Positions 1 to 7,882 are shown, counted from the first letter of the stretch. The stretch is DNA of 14,658 bases from Anaerolineae bacterium (GCA_020433785.1 JAGRCC010000470.1:1-14658), one strand, 5' to 3'. Notes: a model not told the origin generated them from the letters alone. A program made the numbers and translations.

Positions 1-14
1 TTTTCCTTAGCAGG

Positions 15-2165
15 TTAATAGTTCAGCCGGGCCAAATAACTCTTTTGGGCTTCCTTTTGCGCCTGTGCTAGAGTTACGATGCCCTTATCAGCCAACAGCG
101 GAATGAGTTTCAGCAGTATTTCTCCCGTAACCATCGAGTCACCCAATGAGCTGTGACGGCCCATGATCGTTATGCCAAGTCGTTCGGCAATAGCCTCCAG
201 GCTGTGATCATCGTAATGAGGATGGAGCACTGCCGACAGCAGTAATGTATCCATCACCGGCTGGCTAAATTTAACTCCTGTTTGCGCTTCTTTAACTTGC
301 AGACAGCGCATGTCAAAGGCCGCATTGTGCGCTACCAAGACCGTATCTTCAACAAACGCATAAAACTCCGGCAGCACGTGATCGATCGTCGGTTGACCGG
401 CCACCATATCGGGCGTGATGCCGGTAATTTCAATGGATTGGCGCGGCAGCGAGCGTTGGGGGTCAACCAGTTGGTCAAATGTTTCATGATGAAGAAGCCG
501 CCCATTCACAATGCGAATAGCGCTAATCGAGGTAATTTCATCCCCTTCAGCAGGACGCAGCCCCGTAGTTTCGGTATCAAATACGGTGAAGGATAGCTCT
601 ACCAGGGGGCGCTGCTCTAAGTCGGGGGTGTAACCCGCTTGGTGGAACAGGTCGAAATCGTAGAATTCAGGCCGACTGCCGTGAACAATTTGCCTGACCG
701 GGGTCGTCTTCGGGGGGATGGACGGCAGCAGTAATTTCAAGCAAACCTGGTCGGCTGCCTCATCAACCGCCCACTGGATCCGCCCGCCGTGAACCTCAAT
801 CACCTCGGTCATGCTGACCGGCGCGGTCGTGAGCGGGGTAGAAAAAGCGACATCTTGCCACGATTTTACCTCTTCCAAAGGGGCTTGTCGGCCAGACCAA
901 GCCATTTCTAAGGCGGCAAATTCGTCATTCGAGTCTAAATCCAACTTTGTCTGAGTCAGACCGAATTCCTCTTTAAGACGACGCATAAGATTAATCATCA
1001 ACTGCACCATCAAGGCGCTGTCGGTGCGTAACCAAATCGGCTCTTCCGGGGTTTGGGCTACCGCTGTGATATTCAGCTCATCTGCGGCAGCCTGTTGGAT
1101 GGCCCAGAGCAGATCGCCGCCCAGAATTTCTTCCATCCGCCAATCGAACAGATTCAAACCGGCGGCAAATTCTTTCGATATCTGTTCAAACTCACCATTG
1201 AGACCCGCCGTCTGGCTGATAATGTCGTCCAGAAGTCGGCTTGACTCGCTGACCGGGGTTTCCTTCACCCGGACGGCGGTCGCCTGGATTTTCTCGAGCG
1301 CTGTCTGCACGGTTTTGATGTGTAAATCAATCTGATCATACTGGTGCAAACTGGTCGCGCTCAATTGGTTGACGTCTTCCAAGCTCAGAATAAATCCGTT
1401 TATTTCACCCCGCTCAGTAACAATCGGGATAAGGCGGACCCTGAGCAAATTGCCGTTGGCGGCCACAATGACCAAGTGCGCGGGTTCGTAGCCGCTGTTA
1501 TCCTCTAACTGGCGCTCGACGGTTTTGGCGGCATTGATCAGCACGTTGCGATCCATCACCCCAAAAATAGACCGGCCTAACCCTACAAAACCAGGCTGCG
1601 TGGCCCCCGCAACGTTGGCCGCATCACGGCTCAACAACGCTGAGGCTCGACTGTTGTAAAGCAAAATCCGCCCCTGTATATTGCAGACGATCACGCCTTC
1701 ATTGAGTTCTGCAATCAACGCGGTCAGCTTGTTCTTTTCGTCTTGTAACTTGGCTTCTCCCTGCTGAATTTGCAGATCCTGGGTGGTCAACGTCTCTTGG
1801 TATTGTTCCGCCAAGGCGTTAATGGCTTCGGCTATCGGTTGCATGCTGCCAGGTGTATCCTTGACCGACAGGCGGTGGGCTGGATTGGCGTTAACAATTA
1901 TCTGAATTTCCTCAGCCAGGCGGGACGGTGACTTCAAATACCCTTGCAGCATGGGACTAACCACAAAGGCCAAGGCTAACAGCAAAAAGAGGATCACGAC
2001 CAGAGCCATAACCAACTGGCTACTATTCAGCCAGAAAGTCAGGAGCAATACCAGTAAACTTCCCAGCAGAAGCCCGCCTACGGCAACAACGATGAGCAGG
2101 GTATATGAATTACTTTTCATGCTTTGATCGCCATTTCCTTTGGCATCTTCATGCCGCTTTTCCAT
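15..2165 (-). CDS. Membrane-anchored PAS / degenerate histidine-kinase-like protein fused to a DEDDh 3'-5' exonuclease
   Basis: This 716-residue protein has two N-terminal membrane segments (about 21-45 and 50-75), a HAMP/coiled-coil-like stretch (about 80-145), a PAS-like domain (about 145-270), a kinase-like region (about 280-490) and a C-terminal DnaQ-type exonuclease (about 523-695). The nuclease has all three DEDDh motifs: DTETTG (D530, E532), HNAAFD (D618) and HSSLGD (H671, D676). The kinase part looks inactive. There is no HExxTP-type phosphoacceptor box, no DxGxG box is visible, and only a remnant G-box, EVHGGRIQW (about 457-465), survives. The likely role is membrane-tethered, signal-gated single-strand DNA or RNA trimming; the actual substrate is unknown. 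The gene is last in an operon and overlaps the upstream gene by 17 bp, which suggests translational coupling. The start at 2165 has no clear Shine-Dalgarno, so Met16 (2120) is a possible alternative. I recall similar membrane-PAS-kinase-exonuclease fusions from Gammaproteobacteria, so the architecture may not be unique. Confidence 0.85.
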   Translation of the reverse strand: MEKRHEDAKGNGDQSMKSNSYTLLIVVAVGGLLLGSLLVLLLTFWLNSSQLVMALVVILFLLLALAFVVSPMLQGYLKSPSRLAEEIQIIVNANPAHRLSVKDTPGSMQPIAEAINALAEQYQETLTTQDLQIQQGEAKLQDEKNKLTALIAELNEGVIVCNIQGRILLYNSRASALLSRDAANVAGATQPGFVGLGRSIFGVMDRNVLINAAKTVERQLEDNSGYEPAHLVIVAANGNLLRVRLIPIVTERGEINGFILSLEDVNQLSATSLHQYDQIDLHIKTVQTALEKIQATAVRVKETPVSESSRLLDDIISQTAGLNGEFEQISKEFAAGLNLFDWRMEEILGGDLLWAIQQAAADELNITAVAQTPEEPIWLRTDSALMVQLMINLMRRLKEEFGLTQTKLDLDSNDEFAALEMAWSGRQAPLEEVKSWQDVAFSTPLTTAPVSMTEVIEVHGGRIQWAVDEAADQVCLKLLLPSIPPKTTPVRQIVHGSRPEFYDFDLFHQAGYTPDLEQRPLVELSFTVFDTETTGLRPAEGDEITSISAIRIVNGRLLHHETFDQLVDPQRSLPRQSIEITGITPDMVAGQPTIDHVLPEFYAFVEDTVLVAHNAAFDMRCLQVKEAQTGVKFSQPVMDTLLLSAVLHPHYDDHSLEAIAERLGITIMGRHSSLGDSMVTGEILLKLIPLLADKGIVTLAQAQKEAQKSYLARLNY

Positions 2166-3741
2166 TCATTGACGATGTGGCTGCGGTCAGCAACGTTTGG
2201 TAGCTGATATGTTCAATCCAATAATGCCAGGTTTTGGCCGTAACCGTGACGATACTTTTGATCTCGTTATTTAAGGTAAAGTCCGGGCCGGCCGGCAGAT
2301 AAATCACATCTCTTTCGCGGCGTACCATTACGTTCTCCACAATAATGGCCCGCATTAGCCAGATGGCCATCGCCTCGCTGTCGCACTGCACGCCGATCCA
2401 ACCGGGGGCGTTGCTGCTTACAACCGGCAGACCGGTAATCATGTGGATGCCCCGCTCAATTTCAGCCAGCACGGCAGCGTACCTGCCCGCAGCAGTGCCG
2501 CAATCGGCAGCCAGGGGCGGCTCCAGAAGTTCGCCTCGATGCGCCGGCCCGCCGGCCAGGGCTAACTCGCAAAACGGGTTATTCGGATCATCCACGCCAA
2601 AAATTTGATCCCAGGCGACGTCGCCGTCATCATCAAAAACCAGATCGGCGGCGGCCATTGGGGCGGCGCTGACATCGGCCGTGCGGCCCTTGTAGCGCGG
2701 CGGCAGGATCGCGTCGATTTTGGAAGCCAACTGCTGAAACGCATCTTCGTCGGGCGGGAGCTGGCCGGGCCGGACCTTTTCGTGCGTGTTCAGTTCGGCG
2801 CTGAGTTGGCGTTCCACCTCCTCCCAACTGACCGGCAGCAGGCTGCGGTCTTTTAGGGCGGCGGCGTGTTGGCATAATAAAACGTCGATTAGGCTGTCGG
2901 AATGAGAAAGACTCGGTGTAGTGGCAATGGTGAATGGTGAATAGCGTTGGTATGACTCTATTTGAGAGCATAGCTGCTGGTATGCTTGGCCATCAAAAAG
3001 AAGATAAGGTGTGATGATAACATGTTTGATGCTGAGGTTTTGGTAACGGTCCAGGAGTTCGATGACGGAGGGAGTGGTCTGGTTGATAAAGGCGACATCC
3101 ACCCAGCCAAAGCCGTTGGCATCATATAGCAATCGGGCCAGTTTGGCAACATCACTGTTGAAATCGGAGTCGGTTTCACCGCGGCCAACGAGGATGGCGA
3201 CGGTTTTGTCTGGAGTAGTCCCCCCCGGCTTCCCTTCAAGAGCGGACAGCCTGGGTTGGCAAAGACTCTCCCCCCCTCGGTCCCCCCCGCTGGGGGGGAA
3301 GTTTTGGCTCCTTCTCCTAGCAGGCTGCGTCCTGAGCTTGTCGAAGGGGGAAGGCTGGGAGAGAGTAGAATCGCCGCTGGCCTCCACCATTAACGCCTCA
3401 ACTATGGTCACCCAATCCGACCAATCCGGCGGCGGGCTGAGATGGAACTGCACAAAGGGCCAGCGCCGGCTGGCCAACGTGATGGATTTCGCCACGGTGT
3501 TATCTCGATATTCAGCCGGGCTGAGAAACAAGGGCAGGGTAACGATCCTGACCGCACCCTGCTGCAAGGCCGTAGCAACTCCGTTCAGCATAGGGTTGCC
3601 AGGGCCATCCAGCGGGCAGGGGATGACCGGCTGTTCCAACCGGTGTGACAGTTTCTTTGCCAAGGCATCAAACGTCTGCTGTTCCTGCTGATCGAGATGG
3701 GTGTAACTAACGAATAAGGTTGCGGTAGGGATTGCGTCCAT
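2149..3741 (-). CDS. CbiX-doublet (sirohydrochlorin chelatase-like) protein with DR2241-type putative Fe-S C-terminal domain
   Basis: This 530-residue protein has two CbiX/SirB-like chelatase domains (about 7-120 and 181-285), a linker, and a C-terminal domain (about 385-515) that resembles the C-terminus of Deinococcus DR2241-type proteins. That domain has Cys391, Cys414 and Cys453, candidate [4Fe-4S] ligands, and a conserved-looking tail (EIKSIVTVTAKTWHYW). Domain 2 has the VGRGxxDxDxNxDVAKLARLL pattern of cyanobacterial and Deinococcus CbiX-like proteins. The usual chelatase histidines are not visible. The GHGS position of domain 1 reads SYTH, and its PLFLSP motif continues AEYRDN instead of a His-containing loop. 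Metal insertion into sirohydrochlorin is therefore doubtful, and no cobalamin or siroheme genes are nearby. Residues about 126-174 are low-complexity and come from an inserted repeat. I chose the start at 3741 over the longer 3792 one because GGAG lies 7 nt upstream and the upstream gene then does not overlap. Confidence 0.75.
   Translation of the reverse strand: MDAIPTATLFVSYTHLDQQEQQTFDALAKKLSHRLEQPVIPCPLDGPGNPMLNGVATALQQGAVRIVTLPLFLSPAEYRDNTVAKSITLASRRWPFVQFHLSPPPDWSDWVTIVEALMVEASGDSTLSQPSPFDKLRTQPARRRSQNFPPSGGDRGGESLCQPRLSALEGKPGGTTPDKTVAILVGRGETDSDFNSDVAKLARLLYDANGFGWVDVAFINQTTPSVIELLDRYQNLSIKHVIITPYLLFDGQAYQQLCSQIESYQRYSPFTIATTPSLSHSDSLIDVLLCQHAAALKDRSLLPVSWEEVERQLSAELNTHEKVRPGQLPPDEDAFQQLASKIDAILPPRYKGRTADVSAAPMAAADLVFDDDGDVAWDQIFGVDDPNNPFCELALAGGPAHRGELLEPPLAADCGTAAGRYAAVLAEIERGIHMITGLPVVSSNAPGWIGVQCDSEAMAIWLMRAIIVENVMVRRERDVIYLPAGPDFTLNNEIKSIVTVTAKTWHYWIEHISYQTLLTAATSSMNGKAA
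3220..3366. repeat. Repeat-like insertion inside the CbiX gene, in frame
   Basis: About 147 bp between the two CbiX domains codes for a low-complexity stretch (contains PFDKLRTQPARRR and PPSGGDRGG) unrelated to either domain. At DNA level it holds a 7-bp GC hairpin (CCCCCCC 3282-3288, loop GCT, GGGGGGG 3292-3298) and further 7-C runs at 3220-3226 and 3270-3276. It also contains the core CCTGAGCTTGTCGAAGG (3331-3347), which I remember as a dispersed repeat in many bacterial genomes. The reading frame stays open through it. The boundaries are approximate, set where CbiX-like sequence stops and resumes. Confidence 0.6.
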
Positions 3742-3745
3742 AGCT

Positions 3746-4873
3746 TTACTCCACGAATGGGGCCGGGTTGGCGATGGTATCAGTATGTCCATAATTTTCT
3801 AAATACAATTCCAATGAGGTAGTAAAAAGGATGATAATGATAGGGCCAAGGAAAAGCCCCATCACCCCAAAGATGGTCAACCCGCCCACAAAACCAATAA
3901 CCAACAAAGCCAAATGCACATTTAATTCCTTAGATGTGATATAAGGGCGCAAAATCAGATCGACGTTACTAATAATAAACAGATGCACCGCCCATATCGC
4001 CAAAGCTTGCTTCCACCAGCCTACCCCAATTAATATAAGCCCCAACGGAATTGTAATCAGTCCTATCCCCAAAAAGGGAATGAGGGCGAACAGAAACAGG
4101 AAAATGGCTAACACACCAGCAAAGGGAATGTTAAAAACAGCCAGAACAAACCACATAATCAAGGTTTGAACAATGGCTACGCCAAATACGCCTAACATCA
4201 CATCCCTAATCATCAACCGTACCCGCTGCACGTAGAGGCGAGTCATCCGGGCTTCCAGCGGGCTAAATCTAATAACAAAGTTGTGTAGGCGATTACTTTC
4301 CCACAGTAATATCACAAAAAAGAAGCTAAACATGGTAAAGTTGACTAACAGATTGATGACTGAGCCAATTGCCCCACCCACAGTCTCCACAATTTTGGTG
4401 AGAATATTAACCAAATTATCCCGAATAGTTTGGAGAAACCAGTTTAATAGGTGCTCTAGACGAAAGCCCAACCATTGTTCCAGACCTTGAATAAGGGCTT
4501 GCTCGCTTAAGTTGTTTAAATTAAGACCAAATGCACCAGCCAGGCTGTGGATAAAGGCTTCAACTTCTGGACCGGTCAATTGGTTCAGTACCTCCAACAA
4601 TCGATTAGCTTGACTGGCAATAACCATTGCCGCCAAACCAAAGGGAATCATAACCAGCACCAAAAGCAACAGATAGATGATGGCTGTAACCAGGGCCGGT
4701 TTGAAGGGAGTGCGTTGACTTAACCAGTTATGAGCAGGTAGTAGCAAACTGGCGATAATGGCAGCCAGCACTAATAACCGCCAAAAAGGGCTAACAACTA
4801 TCAACATCCCCATACTGACCATAATAAACATGGCGAAGAAGAAGATGCTTTGGAAAAGTGTGGTAAATTTCAT
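3746..4873 (-). CDS. AI-2E family (PerM-like) membrane transporter
   Basis: This 375-residue, strongly hydrophobic protein has about seven to eight membrane segments: two near residues 10-50, one at 60-85, then clusters at about 160-195, 220-285 and 290-355. A soluble helical stretch at about 90-155 separates the first group from the rest. The C-terminal segment LRPYITSKELNVHLALLV followed by a Gly-rich FGVMGLFLGPIII run is diagnostic of the AI-2E/PerM family (Pfam PF01594). Members include E. coli TqsA, which affects autoinducer-2 export, and Na+/H+ antiporters, so the substrate cannot be read from the sequence. It is the first gene of a three-gene operon, with 4 bp between its stop and the next start. 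No strong Shine-Dalgarno precedes the ATG. The gene looks more AT-rich than its neighbours, which may only reflect its hydrophobic codons. Confidence 0.9.
   Translation of the reverse strand: MKFTTLFQSIFFFAMFIMVSMGMLIVVSPFWRLLVLAAIIASLLLPAHNWLSQRTPFKPALVTAIIYLLLLVLVMIPFGLAAMVIASQANRLLEVLNQLTGPEVEAFIHSLAGAFGLNLNNLSEQALIQGLEQWLGFRLEHLLNWFLQTIRDNLVNILTKIVETVGGAIGSVINLLVNFTMFSFFFVILLWESNRLHNFVIRFSPLEARMTRLYVQRVRLMIRDVMLGVFGVAIVQTLIMWFVLAVFNIPFAGVLAIFLFLFALIPFLGIGLITIPLGLILIGVGWWKQALAIWAVHLFIISNVDLILRPYITSKELNVHLALLVIGFVGGLTIFGVMGLFLGPIIIILFTTSLELYLENYGHTDTIANPAPFVE
3749..3752 (-). promoter_or_regulatory. Ribosome binding site that fixes the start of the CbiX-like gene
   Basis: On the minus strand GGAG sits 7 nt before the ATG at 3741 and includes part of the last codons of the upstream permease gene, whose TAA (3746-3748) immediately follows. 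This is a strong Shine-Dalgarno at ideal spacing. It favours the 530-residue start over an ATG at 3792 inside the permease gene, and it implies coupled translation. Confidence 0.7.
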
Positions 4874-4904
4874 TATAGAATCAAGCTCTACTGAGATTCA
4901 TTGC

Positions 4905-4927
4905 AAGACATAACTGAAAGACATAAC
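4905..4927. promoter_or_regulatory. Tandem 10-bp direct repeat upstream of the permease operon (possible regulator site)
   Basis: AAGACATAAC occurs twice exactly (4905-4914 and 4918-4927) with a 3-bp spacer, a 13-bp period, about 32 bp upstream of the permease ATG. Direct repeats of this kind are typical binding sites for response regulators, but the 13-bp period is longer than one helical turn. No convincing -35/-10 pair could be placed around it. The rest of the 4874-4982 spacer shows nothing else clear. Confidence 0.35.
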
Positions 4928-4982
4928 CTTGGCCGGGTATTTACGATATCGGTTAATTTACCCCTATTTATCTCTGTTTCCT

Positions 4983-6632
4983 TTACAACCGTTTACTCGA
5001 CACATCCGCCACCGCTTCCTTCACTGCCGGCGCGGCCACTTCCTCTGCTTCTACTTTGGGAATGAATGAGGCTGCCAGCAAGGATACCAACAAAACGCCA
5101 ACCAGTACCCCCAGCGCTATTTGAAAGCCCTCCACAAACGCCTCCTTACCGACTTGTTCCAGGTTAGGGACGCGCTGAGCGATTGCGTTAATGGCTCGAT
5201 CAGGGACAGCCTCATCTTCGATGAGCAGGATCGTCTCGGCTCGTTCTTCAGCGGTCAAAGGAATGTCGGCCTGGCGGGCCACATTATCGACAAAGCCGCC
5301 GATGGCCATGCTAAACATGATCGAGCCAATGACGGCTGTCCCCAGGCCAATGCCTAGCTCCTTACCCGTTTCGGCAAAGCCGCTGCCCTCGCCCTGCAAA
5401 TCCGGCGTCAAGGTAGACATTTGAATGTTAGGAAGCTGCGAGGAGAGAACGCCAAAACCACAGCCAATCACAAACATCGGTAAAATCAGTTGGCTCAAGG
5501 TGACGTTTAAGCTGACGGTGACAAATAGCCAGATCATGCCAATTGCCACGATGCCCAAAAATATCTGCATCAAGGTGCGCGGTTGCATACGCTGCACCAA
5601 ACTGCCGGAGGCAAAGCCCAAAATGATGGAACCGACCGATAAGGACATCATGGTTAGAGCCGTTTGTAGACCGTCAAAGCCGACCGCCTGCTGAAGAAAG
5701 ACCGGCACCACAAAGGGTAAGGCTCCGCTAATGATAAAAAAAACGGTGGCCATTAGCGAGGCCGTAAAAAAGGTGCGATTATCAAACAGCTTCATGCTAA
5801 AGAGCGGTTGGCCGCCCTTTTCCTCGATGGTGTTGAGTCGGGCCAGTAGAATGGCAAACACTATCACCCCCAAGATCATGAGCAGCGGTGCCGGCGACAG
5901 GCCAAAGGGATTGACTTGGGTTTCGCCCAACATAAAGGGCCGGCGGGCCAGCCACCAGCCGTAGCGACCACCCAGCATAGAGCCTAAAATGATAGAGGCC
6001 ACGGCCAAAAAAGTGATGGCCGTGCCGACCCAATCGACTTTAGCCCCTTCAATCGGCTCGGTTTCCTTGATGGCCCGCATGGCCAAAAAGATGGTACCGA
6101 TGGCGATGACCGTTTCCAGACCAAACGGCAGCCGCCAACTTAGCGCATCCGCCGAAATACCCATGAGCAATGGTCCTACCAGAGCAGCCGTTACGCCACC
6201 GACACCATAAATGGCAAAAGCCTGCCCCCGCTGAACCTCATCCGGGTAGTTGGTAATGAGCAAGCCGATCGAGGCCGGAATGGTCAGCACCATGCCCAAC
6301 GCCCGCACTACCGACCAACCAACCATCAGGATAGTCACGTTTGGAGCCAGGGTAGCGGCCAGCGTACCGCTACCGTACAGCACCAGACCCGCCATAAAAA
6401 TCTTCTTTTTGCCGTGAATATCGCCCAATTTACCGCCGGCAATGTAGAGTGGTGCCGCTACCAGCGATACCAGCGAGATGATAGCCTGGACCGCACCGGC
6501 ATCGGTGCTGAACTCCCCAGCAATGGCCGAGGTAGCAATAGGCATCATGACCTGATCCATGGCCACCAAGAGAATCAACAGGGTGGCCGCAATCGCCGCT
6601 CCCCAACCTACTTTCTCCTGAGTCGTTGTCAT
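4983..6632 (-). CDS. MFS transporter, DHA2 (EmrB/QacA-like) drug:H+ antiporter family
   Basis: This 549-residue integral membrane protein has a hydropathy pattern consistent with 14 transmembrane helices. MFS motif A (GKLGDIHGKKKI, residues 67-78) lies in the loop after helix 2. A motif B Arg is at R110, and an antiporter-type motif C (GVGGVTAALVGPLL, about 143-156) lies in helix 5. Asp26 in helix 1 (LLVAMDQVMM) matches the acidic residue found in many DHA2 members. The family exports drugs, dyes or metabolites in exchange for protons, so the substrate is undetermined. The ATG is preceded by AAGGAT at 7 nt. It lies 116 bp downstream of a ureohydrolase gene on the same strand with no obvious terminator between, so the two may be co-transcribed, with the carrier moving a guanidino compound or its product. 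The C-terminal tail is short and acidic. Confidence 0.9.
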   Translation of the reverse strand: MTTTQEKVGWGAAIAATLLILLVAMDQVMMPIATSAIAGEFSTDAGAVQAIISLVSLVAAPLYIAGGKLGDIHGKKKIFMAGLVLYGSGTLAATLAPNVTILMVGWSVVRALGMVLTIPASIGLLITNYPDEVQRGQAFAIYGVGGVTAALVGPLLMGISADALSWRLPFGLETVIAIGTIFLAMRAIKETEPIEGAKVDWVGTAITFLAVASIILGSMLGGRYGWWLARRPFMLGETQVNPFGLSPAPLLMILGVIVFAILLARLNTIEEKGGQPLFSMKLFDNRTFFTASLMATVFFIISGALPFVVPVFLQQAVGFDGLQTALTMMSLSVGSIILGFASGSLVQRMQPRTLMQIFLGIVAIGMIWLFVTVSLNVTLSQLILPMFVIGCGFGVLSSQLPNIQMSTLTPDLQGEGSGFAETGKELGIGLGTAVIGSIMFSMAIGGFVDNVARQADIPLTAEERAETILLIEDEAVPDRAINAIAQRVPNLEQVGKEAFVEGFQIALGVLVGVLLVSLLAASFIPKVEAEEVAAPAVKEAVADVSSKRL

Positions 6633-6748
6633 AGTATTATCCTTGGAAAGGCACTGAACAGTTTGCGATCTTCTCTCTATTTTACTAGGCTAGGGCCGCT
6701 TCAACTGGTATCCAATCAAGGGCCGCCTGGGCAACGGCGAGCTGTCTA

Positions 6749-7882
6749 TTAATCCGTCCGTTGACCCTCTACCGGGTCTTGGCCCGACGTGCGCGGGTCG
6801 AGATAGTGCGGTTCGGTCAGGCCCAGCTTGCGCATGGCCAGGCCGGTAATCGCTTCCTGGATGATACGCAGGCCGTTGAGGGCGGTGGTGTAGCCCGGAT
6901 CCCAACCGGGGCCGACCTCAACCAGTTCCATGCCCACAACATTACACTCAGCGCACAGACGGCGGACCATGGGAAACATTTCACGGGTAGTAAAGCCGCC
7001 CGGTTCGGGCGTGCCGGTGCCGGGCGCATAAGCCGGATCGAGCGAGTCGATATCGAAGGAGATGAACAGGTATTCCAGCCCGTCCAGGGCTTCGGCAATG
7101 GCCCGCTCCATGACTTTATCAAAGCCGTCCCGTTCCACCTCGGCCATATAGTGAGACTTGATGCCCTGACTGCGCATCCACTCCATATCATCTTCAAAGG
7201 GGATCCAGCCCCGCAGACCAATCTGGATGAAGTTTTTGCCGGGGATATGACCCTCGTCAATGAGGTTGCGAACCGGGGTGCCGTGGGTAATGGTGTGACC
7301 AAAGTGATTCGTGCCGGCGTCATAATGGGCGTCAAAGTGAATGATGCCTACTTTGCCCTTGCCATACACATCGGCCATCGCCTGCCCATCGGGCCGCATC
7401 AGCGAGTGATCGCCGCCCAGCGTAATCGGAATGGTGCCGGCCTCCGCAATTTCACGCACGCGCTTGCGTACTTCCTCGTGGGACGCCACCGGATCAAAGG
7501 GGTCGATGCCCGCATCGCCATAGTCGACACATTTGAGTACTTCAAAAGGTTTAACCACCACGTGGGTGTGAGTCATGACCCCCCCGGCCGCCGGGCCACC
7601 CGGAATGTAACGGTCGGCGGTGCGCAGGGCCTGCGGGCCGAAGGCTGTTCCCCGCTGGCCCGTGGCTAAATCAAGCGGCGCGCCGATGACGGCTACATCC
7701 ACCTCCCCGGCTTTCAGGTCTTCCGGGGTTAAACAAACCGGCCAGCGCATAAAGGTGGGGATCCCCCCCGGCGCGACCGGGTTCGCCAGGTATCGATTTA
7801 ACTCAATAGGGCCGGGTTCCCGTTTGGGGTCACCGGACCGGTCGTATTCTGCTCGCCATACATCACCTGATATACCTGCCAT
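6749..7882 (-). CDS. Agmatinase-family ureohydrolase (arginase/agmatinase/guanidinobutyrase superfamily)
   Basis: This 377-residue cytosolic enzyme has the complete ureohydrolase signature: GGDHS (H159), DAHYD (D184, H186, D188), the His-Gly pair H200-G201, and SFDIDSLDP (D277, D279) followed by APGTGTPEPGG. These residues form the binuclear Mn(II) (or, in guanidinases, Ni(II)) site that hydrolyses a guanidino group to urea plus an amine. E319 and E322 lie where the substrate guanidinium is bound. The length and N-terminal extension are in the agmatinase-like range rather than classical arginase. The exact substrate (agmatine, guanidinobutyrate, guanidinoacid or guanidine itself) cannot be assigned. 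No polyamine-pathway gene (arginine decarboxylase, NCPAH) or urease is in the window. AAGGAG at 6 nt before the ATG supports the start. The downstream neighbour is an MFS exporter. Confidence 0.9.
   Translation of the reverse strand: MAGISGDVWRAEYDRSGDPKREPGPIELNRYLANPVAPGGIPTFMRWPVCLTPEDLKAGEVDVAVIGAPLDLATGQRGTAFGPQALRTADRYIPGGPAAGGVMTHTHVVVKPFEVLKCVDYGDAGIDPFDPVASHEEVRKRVREIAEAGTIPITLGGDHSLMRPDGQAMADVYGKGKVGIIHFDAHYDAGTNHFGHTITHGTPVRNLIDEGHIPGKNFIQIGLRGWIPFEDDMEWMRSQGIKSHYMAEVERDGFDKVMERAIAEALDGLEYLFISFDIDSLDPAYAPGTGTPEPGGFTTREMFPMVRRLCAECNVVGMELVEVGPGWDPGYTTALNGLRIIQEAITGLAMRKLGLTEPHYLDPRTSGQDPVEGQRTD

Noticed and set aside
3062..3691. 209-codon plus-strand ORF across the inserted repeat
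   Set aside because: It is antisense to the CbiX-like gene and only stays open because the repeat lacks stops on both strands.
4870..4877. TATAAT box at the permease start on the minus strand
   Set aside because: The hexamer overlaps the ATG itself, so it cannot be the promoter for that start. No -35 fits within 16 to 18 bp.
4935..4963. Imperfect palindrome GGGTA...TACCC around CGATATCG after the MFS gene, considered as a terminator
   Set aside because: The arms pair poorly off centre and no U-tract follows on the minus strand.
6761..7669. 302-codon plus-strand ORF antisense to the ureohydrolase gene
   Set aside because: It lies wholly opposite a gene with complete catalytic motifs, shows no recognisable domain, and is a codon-bias shadow.
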